A stretch of 64,000 bases of DNA from Tetrastigma voinierianum (taxonomy: Eukaryota; Streptophyta; Magnoliopsida; Vitales; Vitaceae), in the NCBI GenBank assembly GCA_016808115.1, contig JAEQBH010002442.1:62001-126000 (forward strand). The letters are read 5' to 3'. Position numbers and translations under genes: made by a program. How positions within the stretch are numbered: the stretch's first letter is position 1; every line of letters starts with the position of its first letter. Positions 23,819-34,166 of this stretch are shown one piece after another. Below the pieces are notes generated by a model. That model was not told where the DNA came from, ran no database searches, and saw only the letters and a list, made by a program, of their open reading frames with translations.

Positions 23819-24614
23819 CAATGTTTTTAAAATCGGACCGGACAGGTCGGTCCAACCGGTCGGACCAGTTGGTAGCGAGGTTTCTATGCAGTTCCCTTTC
23901 TAAAGCAGATCTACCGGTTGAGCGGGATCCCGAATCGTTAGGCGGGTGAATTGACCGATAAGCCGTGAATCCGGCGGTTTAGATGAGCGGCGGTTCATGG
24001 CACCAATTCGCCTCACATTTATTTGCACATGTACAGCCAATTACCCCCACGAAACTCAAGCTCGATAACCCGGCCAATGCAGGCTTAAGCAAATTATGTT
24101 TCTCCACAAACTGGGTCATCTATGGACCAAAAACTTATTTAATCCTTGTGGTGCATTATTATTATATAGACCTCTCTTTACTTGTAAACTTCTGATGTGG
24201 GACTTGTGAAGTGTAAGGGAAAACACTTGTGGACTATGTAGAGAAGAAAACAAATTAACACAAAAATAGCTACTAACAAGATTCAAACACGGGATATTTC
24301 ACTACAAGTTAATATAAGGTTACCACTAGGACAAGCACTAGTTATGTAATAAGATTGCAAATAAAGATATATGTTAGATTAGTTAGCATTAAATAATTGA
24401 ATATATTCACATTTAAATATTAAATTTATTTCATTTTATAAAATTTAATATATATATATATACATATATATTTATATTGGCACCATTTTAATATTATAAA
24501 ATATATATATTTGTGCGTCAGAGTTTACGTCGCTGATCGACCAGGTTGAACCATTAAACCCGTGAGCAGAGTAACTTTTAGGATTCAATGATCGGTCCGG
24601 TTTTTAAAACATTG
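23819..24614. mobile_element. Non-autonomous hAT element (796 bp)
   Basis: Terminal inverted repeats are CAATGTTTTTAAAATCGG at the left and, read inward from the right, CAATGTTTTAAAAACCGG. Both begin CAATG, which fits the hAT terminal consensus. An exact 8-bp target duplication (ATGTCTAC) flanks it, the hAT length. The left palindrome arm gives the empty site at 6919-6926, proving precise insertion. Subterminal sequence is rich in CCGGTC/GACCGG words near the left end. The only ORF of note, 70 codons at 23983, has no transposase features, so the element would need a transposase supplied from elsewhere. Confidence 0.95.
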
Positions 24615-26196
24615 ATGTCTACACATATTTGTTTACTTATTTATTTAAATCTAAAATAATATTTTGCACTTTCATATGATTATATATTTCCTCATCTTTT
24701 AATTTTTCAAAAATAATAGTTAAAAAACCTTATTAAGTTAATTTTTGTATAGTTTTTTTTTTTGGAAAAATCCCTCTTCCTTGTGGTCATTTACGGAAAT
24801 TTTATGTTGTAATTTTTTTTGTTTTCTATCTATTCATATATTTTACTGTACTCATAGGTTTCTATTATATTTTAAATAATTAATATCAATGTACAGACAC
24901 AAAGATATTTATTTAGTTATTTTATTTATATATTATTATGTCCCTCTATATAATTATAAATTATTTTATTATTCAATCAAAAATTCAGACGTTTTAAATA
25001 AAAATAAAAATTATTTTAATTTTGTATAAGAATATTATTATCAATTTATTTTTCTTTCTTTTGTTATTTCCATCAAATGGAAATGAAAACAAATAATAAT
25101 TTCTTACTCCAATATATAATATCATTAATCATGAAAACTTATTATTAAAATTTTTAAATATAATGATATTGTTTTTACTATGCTATAAATATTCTTAAAA
25201 TTAGGAAGGTGCAGCTCTTTCAAATTTTGTCCCAAACTAATATAATATTTTTTTAAAATTATCAAAATTGTTTGAAAATCAAACTAATGCTCAAAGTAAC
25301 TAGAATAATGTGTCACGTTGGAAATATTTTTAAGTTAATCTTTGTGTCCCGGTAAGCGTAGTATTAATTAAAAAATTAAATGTTGTAGCTAATGATTGTT
25401 GATGTGCATGTTGACAATCATACTTCTCTCTACACAATACCAAAAAAATATCTCATAAAACTCTCAATCTCTCAAACTCTTACATTTATACACATACCAA
25501 ATCTCTCTCGTAACTTTTTCCTCTCATGACCCAGAATATTAATAGAGATATTCATAAAAGCTTTCCTTATACTATAAGGAAACCTAATATTATAATAATA
25601 TAACAAATAGAAATTATCCTATAAAATAATATTTACAAGGAAAAAAAGTAAGAGTCAAATATGTTATCAATGTTTTTCTTATTTTTTTTTTGGAGATAAA
25701 AAGCCAATTTTAAAAAACTATAACCAAGCATGCTCTTAATTTTTTTCCCTCTTTCCTCATACTTTTAGTAACCAAACATGGCATAAGGATATAAAAATTG
25801 TTTGAATCAAGTAACCCATTTACGTAAGGTCATTATAAGCTTTAATCCTTTTATCAGGTTAGGTAGTGCTGTATTTATTCATGGTTTGACATATACCTTT
25901 CATCCATTTATTATTTTTCATCATTGCTTGTCCACTCATAATTATAGTGGTTTTGTTTTTACTTTTTTGTGTCATTCTCTCATAGAGTCCTTCATTTGAA
26001 TTAGGGTTTTAGTAGGAAGTTGCTTTCAAAGAAACGATTTTATTTTATTTTGATTTTGTATTTTTTTTTGTTTTGCAAATATCATTATCTTGTTTATGAA
26101 AAAATAAAACATCGAAATTACTACTTACATACTTTTTCTTTTACAAATATTAAATATATTTTCATGTTTTAAAGAAAAAAAAATATAAATAATTGA

Positions 26197-26200
<4 letters not shown>

Positions 26201-26290
<90 letters not shown>
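26201..26290. repeat. (AT)n microsatellite at the right palindrome end
   Basis: About 90 bp of uninterrupted AT repeats; the mirror partner of 5312-5372, expanded. Confidence 0.97.
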
Positions 26291-26292
<2 letters not shown>

Positions 26293-26362
26293 TCGAGGCA
26301 TTACGAATGGACACGTATTGCATATAAAGGCGTCTTTAAATCATACCACACATAAACTAATC

Positions 26363-26480
26363 AGGGGTGGCTCAAGACAATTTGGGGCCTAAAGCGATAC
26401 TTCTAAATGAGGCCTTCTATGTTTAGTGTTAATATTTTTGTGTTATTGGTTTACCGTTTACCGAGAGAGAGAGAGAGAAT
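26363..26480 (+). mobile_element. hAT-like terminus abutting the palindrome end
   Basis: CAGGGGTGGCTCAAGACA followed by TTTGGGGCCTAAAG resembles the CAGGGGCGGCTCAAG ends of plant hAT elements. It starts on the base where inverted-repeat homology stops. I found no matching second terminus or 8-bp duplication, so the extent is unknown; a GA run occurs at 26463-26478. Confidence 0.45.
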
Positions 26481-29400
26481 AAATTTAGACTATTAGTCTA
26501 TTCTCATATTTGATTTACGAGAGAAGAGGGTTGGTATTAAAGTGATTTGACTTTTGATATTTTGGTGGCGATATGACTTTTTCGGTTTTTATTGTTCATT
26601 TTTTTTAGATATTTAATGTTGAAATTGGATTATGGGCCTAAAATAATTGATTGGGCTTAGGCTTTTTTGTACATGAGTTATTTATACCTTTAATGAATTT
26701 TTCTCACGCAAGAAGAAGTTTAAATGGAAAATCTATTAGATGTTTTTTTTTTCACTGGTCCTTTTTTTTTTTTTCAATTATGGCATTCATGGTTCTCTAT
26801 TTTTTCAAAAATTTCAAAAATCCAAAGGTTAGGTACTTCACTTCAAGAAAATACGAGGAATAAAATGACAAGGAAAATGATATCATGGTTGTTTAAAGAA
26901 AATTTTTAAAGAAAATCAAATATAAATAAATTTACTTAAAACATACAAATTCTTCAATTATCAGATTTGAGTTAAAATAAATAATTTTTTGAAGTAATAT
27001 TAAAAATAATATGAGTTTTAAATTTTTTTTATTATTATTTTTCTCCATTTTTTCTTACTTCCCATTTTTCATCCATATTTTATTTCATTCACACTTTTCT
27101 AAAAACGAAAAAATGCCTAATGAAATTCATCTACAAAGTTTGAAATATAAGAATTTGAAAAGGCAAAAACCATAGTCTCATTTTCTTTCTATTTTCTCTT
27201 GTAGCCACTCAGCTTCCTTTGACCAAGGAATGGTGATATTTGGCCATTCTCATTTTGAAATCACCCATCAACACCTTTTTTTATCAATGTATTTCTTAAT
27301 TAAATGTTTATTCCATATAGATCCAGGGTTTTATTTTGTTTTCGTGATTTCGTCATCATCTTGTGGCCGTGTTTGGTCTTGTATCATCGTTTTGTTTTTA
27401 GTCATCTTGTTGCCGTGTTTTATTTATATGCGGGTAATTCTTATGGGCAAAGCATATTTGATTAGACAGAGACAATATTTATTCTAGTCACTATAGTATT
27501 ATCAAATTTATAAGCTTTGAGCTCATTTATTATCCTATTAACGTGGTTCATGTTTCATCCTCTATGGTTTTTAACATTTGGTATGTGTTTCTATATATGC
27601 ATTATGAATCAATAAAATTATTTTATTTTAATTTTTTTTTTTGAAAAGCCTACAAGAAAGTAAAAAGGAATAAACAACCAATTAAAATCATGTTTGAGTT
27701 AGGCAGAGTGGAATTATATGAGAACAAAGTGAAAGGACGGTCCAAGTCATTGATTTTGTTGTCTTTAGCCATAAAAGTAGTATATGGGTTTTTATTAGGA
27801 ATGAGATGGTCCTATTCCCCTCAATAAAGAGTTTATTTCCGAATAAGGCAAATCAATGTGTGGACAGAAGTTTATTTCTGACCAAGTAAGGTGGGTAAGA
27901 GGGGTTGAAAACAAGAGAGAGAGAGAGAGAGTCTTTTGAAAATGGAGTGGCATTAAGTTGTGTTTTGAGGGATGGAAATGCTGTTTTAAGAATAAAGGAG
28001 GAAGGTAACTAGTTCTCAGCTATAGCATATAAGATGCTCTTTGTGATGGGATAAAAGTTACCCAAATAATAAAGGAGGGAGGGGTGAGGGGTGTGAAGTG
28101 GGTAATATATAGGGCTTGAAAACAAGAGAGGGAGAGAGATAGGCTTTTGACCATATTTGAAAACAAGCGTATCAGCGTTCTTGAATAGGTAACTCAAGTG
28201 ATAAGCTTTGGTTACAGGTTGTTGTTGCAAGTCTAAGTTTTCAACAGAAAAGAAAAATGGAGGAAGAGAGATAAAAGAAATCTCCACTCATTACTTCAAG
28301 AAAACCAAACATATAGAGTTATATATAGACATGCAAACATGACCACGTGGAAAGAGCGCACTAACTTAATAACCTCACTAAACCATGCTGATTACAAAGA
28401 GCACCATGCAAAAATTAACTTGACTTTACGGACTGAATTATTGAGAGGTTCGAAATATGCTATATAAAATGTGTGTCTATAGGTGAAAGTACATGCATCG
28501 CCTCAGCAAATAATGAAAACGGTATAGAAGTATCATCCCATGAGGATTGTGTTACTAATTACCGAAATTAGAACAGTCCTAACTTTATTTGGATTGACAC
28601 CAAGGTGAAGTTGAAATGGAAAACAAACTAAACTAAATAAATCCAAAACTAAGGTCTCTAACATACAAAGTAAAAACGTAATTACAAGAAAGCAAGGGTT
28701 TTTATTTTATCTAACAAATTCCCATGGTTAGATTCAAAATGGTCCCAATGATGCCTAAATTGCATATTAATGAGGAATTTCACCTAAGCACATGTTATTC
28801 TTTCTCAGGCAATAACAATTTACCCTTGTAAAAGGGTATAATTTATATATACCTCAAACCATCATAACCAATGATGCATTAAACATTAGAAACCTAATAA
28901 GCCACATGTAACCCGCAAATATCTCTATTCTATGGTGAAACATGACATTTCATTCATGGTCTAACCTAATTATTGTTTCTCAACCTCAAATCAGGTCAAA
29001 AATTATGTTAATGGTGATCAGTCATCAACAAGCATTAGGAATTGAATAGAACTTTCAATATATTAGAAAATCCACACATCAAAGATTACAAATCAAAGCT
29101 AAACATCATAGTTCATTATTTAGAGTCAATCAAAACCCTAGAAAATGAGATTAGCTCATGGAGGGGAGAAATACAATCGTAATAAATGAGGAAAAGTGTG
29201 AAAAGATGAGAAGAAATAAACTAGATGTGGATTGAAGCCCTTCTTCTCTTCCAATCTTCCTCTTCTTCTTCAAGCCCTTTATAATTTCTCTTAACTTCCC
29301 AAGTCCATAACTTTATCGTTTGAACTTTGATTTGTTCAAACTTGGTCTTGTTGGAAAGCTTAGAGAGTGTAGAATACGGATACCAGAAAGAACACTTTAG

Positions 29401-30004
29401 ATGTGATGGTAAAGACTGAATCCATAAAGTGTGCCAACTGATCATCTTTTGAGCACTCTTCTCTTCTTCATTCAACTTCTAAAAGTCATAACTTGATCAT
29501 TTGAAGTCCAAATTAAGTGAATAAAGCCTTTTCGAAAAGCTTGAGAACTCTACTATCCATCCATATAAATATTGGAGCCATAGGAGGTCATTATACAGTT
29601 GAAAAGATAGAAATACAATAGCTTCTATTGAATATTGAATTTGCTGATTTTTGGACTTCTTTTCGCTCATTTCCGTTCAATGGTTGGCCTAATTACAAAA
29701 TTGAGAAAATAGAGCATTATGACACTTATTTATCTCATAAAAATACTAAAAACTAAGTAAAACATGGAAATAAAATGAGTATTTAAGATACTCATCAATC
29801 ATCAAACTTAATTAATACAACGGACGCTCTAACTAATTAATTGATTCTCTAACAATTGATTCCTACAATATTGAAGTAGCCTTTCGTAGATGTTGAGAAA
29901 AATGTCCTCCTACCCAACCATTTAAAGCTTTGAGAGCATATTTTAAGTGGGAAGTTAAGGAAATAATAATAATAATAATAATAAGTGGTGGGTGAGAGTG
30001 AGAG
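26481..30004. other. Non-coding stretch
   Basis: No supported gene. Contents: poly-T runs near 26740-26775; a GA run at 27913-27931; a block near 28110-28270 resembling the right-arm sequence around 22200-22420 (GAGAGGGAGAGAGAT, TTTTCAACAGAAAAGAAAAA); a 28472-29797 segment with two imperfect repeats of about 110 bp near 29260-29580 (both contain a CTTCTTC start, a CATAACTT word and AAAGCTT) and a GAGTATTTAAGATACTC palindrome near 29777; and an AAT trinucleotide run at 29961-29984. The segment may be an old LTR but lacks a clear target duplication. Confidence 0.5.
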
Positions 30005-30190
30005 TTAAGGAATTAGCACATGGCAACACTCAATACCAATACAACACCTAGCCATGCATTCGTCCATGCACTGATGATTAGAATCCGTTGAAGACTCTAC
30101 AACCATTCCCCATTCCATTCTCATTCCCAGAACAAGGCCAACAATAATAATAATAGGCACCCAAGGCCAAACTCCTCTCATTTCCTCCAC
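30005..30190 (-). CDS. Small Cys-rich secreted-peptide-like ORF (hypothetical)
   Basis: This 61-codon ORF starts MEEMRGVWPWVPIIIIVG. The N-terminus has a short charged start and a hydrophobic core (about residues 7-23), like a signal peptide. The C-terminal third holds six cysteines, in CMDECMARCC then IECC. A signal peptide followed by a Cys-rich tail is typical of small secreted plant peptides, including thionin-like proteins, but the tail is short and I cannot match a family cysteine spacing. It starts inside AT-rich sequence with no clear promoter. It could be a truncated gene or a chance ORF. Confidence 0.3.
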   Translation of the reverse strand: MEEMRGVWPWVPIIIIVGLVLGMRMEWGMVVESSTDSNHQCMDECMARCCIGIECCHVLIP

Positions 30191-31728
30191 GATCTGTGAA
30201 TAATGTAAGGGAAATTATTTTCATCTTTGGAAATAATAAAAAAGATTTGAAGCAATTGAGATCTTTCTTGCTTCACGTCGCTGATCGCTGCAACAAGAGC
30301 TCGTAATGAAAGAGTAAGCACATATACCCAGAAATTGGTTGCTGCTGAGGCCAGACCAGTAAAAACAGCAGATATCAACCTTGCTCAAGAAAGGGAAAGG
30401 GAACACAAAGAAATGCTTTGGTTCTGCAAAGAAAATAAAGTTCCAAGGGCCCGAAGATGAGAGAAGTTGCTAAGGGAGCTAGGCTGCGGCCAAAGCTCAG
30501 GAGGAAAGAGATGGAAGGAGTGAAGCGAGCGAGGCGAGGCAAAGCTGAGAGATATAAATTAAATTCAGTGCAGAAGATAAGAGAGTGAATAGTAAGGACA
30601 GAGTAGAATTGTTGTAAACCTACATAAAGGCCGAGAGAATATGCAGGGGAAAGGTATGGAAACTGGACAATTGGAAAAGATGTAGACCCATCCTAACAGG
30701 GACTTAATTCAATCTTACTAAATGCATGTCCAAGCAGGAGCTGCATGCTCTGGCGTTTGAATATGCATGCCTACCTGGTACCTGGGATAAACAATTAATT
30801 CAATTGGTGGTCCTCCTCCTCCTCCTACATTTTCCTGGTAAAATGGTAACACCTCCTCGTCTTATTTCAAATTTCCATCTGCAGTTAAAGGGAGAATATT
30901 TTCAAAAAATGGTTTTGTGGTCCTCCTAGTCCTATATACATTTTCCTGTTAAAACGGTAACCCCTTCACCTTATTTCAAATTTTCATTCTGCACGACTTC
31001 ATGCCAACAAGAACTTGTCATGTAATGATTATTATTTTGTATAATTTTCTTAAAACAATTATATAGAAAGAACTCTCTTTTATCTTTTCCTTTTAAGTTG
31101 AACCATATAGCATAAGCAAACCATTGCAGAACTAAGATTGCATTTGACTGGAAATTTTAAAAGTGTTGTTAACAAACAACATTTAAAAAATTATCTTTCA
31201 AGTATTAAAAATATTAAAAGTATTTCCATCACCAAACATTCTCATGTAAAAAGTAATGAATGAAAACTAATAAAAAAAAATCTGACCAACTAGTATTTTT
31301 TTTTTTTAACTTTTTCCTTATTCTCTTAAATTTATTTTTAGTAAGAAAATTGTCTATTTATTTATTACAATACATGATATGATAATAACTTAACAATTTA
31401 TTGGTTTCCAGTTATGTGTAAAATGGCAAGTATTAGATGTCTTTTAACCTAACATTTATCTATTTTTAGCATAAATTAAGACTATTTTTGCTCTGAAAAA
31501 TAAGGAAAACAAGGAAAACATGAAGAACATGTTTTTAGTTCTTTATATTGTTTTGTTCCGAAAAAACCAAAGAACACTAAAAACACTAAATTTAAAAAGG
31601 AAGAATAATTTTCAGAGAACACAAAAATAGTATTCTCAATATTTTCAAAAATTATTCTAAAAAAACACAAACCAAATAGGCCCTTAGTCTCACTATTTAG
31701 AGTTGTATGTTCCGGGAAGGTGATTAAT
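30191..31728. other. Non-coding stretch with a CTC/TCC-rich repeat
   Basis: No supported gene. Around 30810-30860 and 30918-30970 a TTTTGTGG/GGTCCTCCT...ACATTTTCCTG...GGTAA segment occurs twice (imperfect direct repeat of about 100 bp). Overlapping minus ORFs at 30178-30406 have no recognised domain. Near 31490-31680, ACCAAATAGGCCC is a common end motif of plant MITEs. Confidence 0.45.
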
Positions 31729-31924
31729 GCCACACCCACCCCAAAAATTATGAGTTTTGGACATATTTAGTTTTATTTATTTTTAATTACTAGTTTGAAA
31801 ATATAAATTATTTTATAAACTAGTTCAGTAACTTTTTTTAAAAATCCTAAATATGTCCAAAGCTCAAAAATTATTTTTTTATGATGTTTTAGGGATGCTT
31901 CTATAGACTATGGGTGGGTTTAGG
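31729..31924. mobile_element. Fold-back MITE (about 195 bp)
   Basis: The ends CCACACCCACCCC and GGGTGGGTTTAGG are inverted, and the inner arms are also inverted: GAGTTTTGGACATATTTAG near 31752 pairs with CTAAATATGTCCAAAGCTC near 31846. It would fold into an imperfect hairpin. No ORF. A target duplication could not be fixed. Confidence 0.6.
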
Positions 31925-32386
31925 GTGCGTTTGGCTCACCCGTCATTTAATGGTGAAGGAGAAAATTGGAGGGTTGTTGAAAGCAATTAAATTGCACACT
32001 CATGAAATTAATACATTCATTTCCTCTCTTGGAAGGTTTTAGGGTATCCAAAGGCTCAGTAGGTTTGTTGAGAAGGAGAATGGAAAAAGAGGGTTAGTGC
32101 GGATTTGCTTGATCACATGATGAGAAAAAGAGGCTTCTACTTCTATAAAATCCTGGACCAAGCTCATCAATTGTCGCCAAGAAGATTTAGATATCTTCAG
32201 TGAACCCAAAGAAATGGGTTCTAAGGGTACATCCATGTTCCTCATCTTCATGATTTAGATATCTTCCCTCTCCATAAAAAATCCATACATCTGCATTCTT
32301 GCTTCCCTTTTTCTTCTGAAAACTTAGGGTTTTAGATCTCTGCTTTTTCTTTTCTTTTCTTTCTCGATTCTCTGATACCTACAAAA

Positions 32387-32505
32387 ATGTTGAACGACAA
32401 CAACCAAGATCTCGCCATGGATGTGGTTGACCATGCCATCTTCAACAGCTCCAGCGGGTTCCTGCTTGTATCTCCAGACAAGCTGACGGGGAAGTATACC
32501 ACCAG
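32387..32505 (+). other. Exon-like ORF with a splice donor, product unknown
   Basis: An ATG at 32387 opens 39 codons (MLNDNNQDLAMDVVDHAIF...) with a coding-like composition, ending ACCAG before GTAAGG. Two further small exon-like pieces follow and join in frame: 32990-33037 (after TTGTAG; ASILPPKTGPPDMG) and 33631-33679 (after TTGTAG; LLTSGKRNGMGGIG). I recognise no family. They may be a 5' part of the ABCA pseudogene downstream or an unrelated broken gene. Confidence 0.3.
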
Positions 32506-34166
32506 GTAAGGTGTTGTTTGGGTGTTTGGTTGCCATGAAAATCTGGTAAAATGATGTAAACTTGGTGGTTGGTTGAGATTTCTTCCCCTGGTGTTTGCTT
32601 ATTCAAGGAGTTCTATAGAGTTTTTCTGTTTACTTCTCCGGAAAATGCAAGTGAAAAGAATAAATTAATGACTGATTTTTGGATTTAGAAAATATTTGGA
32701 AATTTTCCGACAAAAAAAAAAAATTGGAAATTTAAAATAATGATTTTGAGAATCTGCAGCCAATATAACTCTTTTCCAAAACTTGTTTTGACTGTTTTCT
32801 TATTCTATATAGTCGCTATTATTATTATTTTTTTTTTGTTTTTCGTTGGTTTCTGGAAAAAAATGTATGAAAGGGAAAAATTTACATAGTTTTTCTAATG
32901 TTTAGAGAATTTTGTTTATTTATTTTCCTAATTTTGTTTATATAGTTTGCTTGGTAGCAATCCTCACTATCATTTTCCTCTACATTGTAGCTGCTCTGCC
33001 TCGATTCTGCCGCCAAAAACAGGTCCACCAGATATGGGTATGATTTATTGCCCTTGTCATTTTTATTATCTTGTTAATAAATATGAATTTCATGGATTTT
33101 TGATATGTTATTTAATATTTTATTTTGCTTGGAAACCCATTCGTCATTGCATGTAAATGAAAACAAGAAAGTAATTTTTGGACCAATTTTTTTCCAAAAT
33201 TTTCTTTGGAATTAATTTGATCAGTATATGGAGTTTCAATTTTTTTTTAAAATTACTATACAGTCTATACTCATTATTGAATCCATCGTATTAAGTCTTT
33301 CTTGACTTGGAATGCATAGGTCTATGGGTAAGATTAGAAAAAATATATTTGTGTTTAAACATAAACCAGTGGAGTCATTTTGGATTGGCTATTGTTAATG
33401 ATTATTGTATTATTTATGTCAGTTTTTGAGGAAAATAACTGTTTTTAGATAGCAATAATCATCTGCTATCATAAATTATTTAAAAACAGTTTTCTATTGT
33501 TAAAAAACAAAAAACTATTCTTAAATTAAATGACCAAATAGTGTTCAAGTGATCTTTTATTTCTAAATCTCTTCTTCATATAAATAGAATTATTAAGTGA
33601 TTGTTTATATATTCTTTTTAACCTTTGTAGATTTACTTACAAGTGGGAAGCGCAATGGTATGGGAGGAATAGGAAAGAGGTATATCTTGTTATACGTTGT
33701 TATATTTACATTATTTTTTACTCAATTGGTTTGTATAAATATAATATATATTTATTTATATTAAAAAGCTCTATAGGTAAAATGTTTGATTGTGCTTGCA
33801 TTTTTATGGGTTTTATGATATCACATTACAATAATTCTTATTACTATTACAAGACAAATTATTTTTAATAATCATGATTTTCTAAAAGAATTCATTTCAC
33901 AAATTGTAATAGGGTATGGGTACCCGATCCTCCAATGGATGTGGGGATATGGGGATAAAAAATATAAATCTAATGGGGATGAGGATGAGGATAGAAATAA
34001 TAAATGGAGATGGGGATGAAGAATCTAAAATCCTACCCAAATTTGACCCATTGCCATCCCTCGCTCTCGAGTTCCTAATTGTTTATTCATGATTAAGTAT
34101 TCTTTATGTCATTCACTTGTGAGATTTTTCTATAATCCTTATGTTTTTTTAATTTTTTGTTGTAGA
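32506..34166. other. Intron-like AT-rich stretch with a GGGGATG-rich insertion
   Basis: Mostly intron-like sequence between exon-like pieces. At about 33910-34075 there is a block rich in GGGGAT(A/G)/GAGGATG words starting GGGTATGGGTACCCGATCC. This is typical of a small TIR element of plants and was probably inserted into an intron. Confidence 0.45.

Larger units (their letters stand above)
17642..26362. repeat. Right arm of the large inverted repeat
   Basis: Reverse-complement partner of 5236-17610 (anchors listed there). It lacks the copia element but carries a 796-bp hAT insertion (23819-24614) and about 350 extra bases near 22020-22430 that include an 85-bp tandem duplication. Homology with the left arm ends at about 26362, exactly where a CAGGGG hAT-like terminus begins. 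The inner part (17.6-21.9 kb) shows clustered substitutions relative to the left arm, many creating CG dinucleotides. The outer part (22.4-26.3 kb) is very similar to its partner. Confidence 0.93.

Noticed and set aside
28472..29797. Possible solo LTR beginning TGTGTC and ending CTCATCA
   Set aside because: The flanks (AAATG and ATCAT) do not match, and no other copy is in the window; kept as non-coding.
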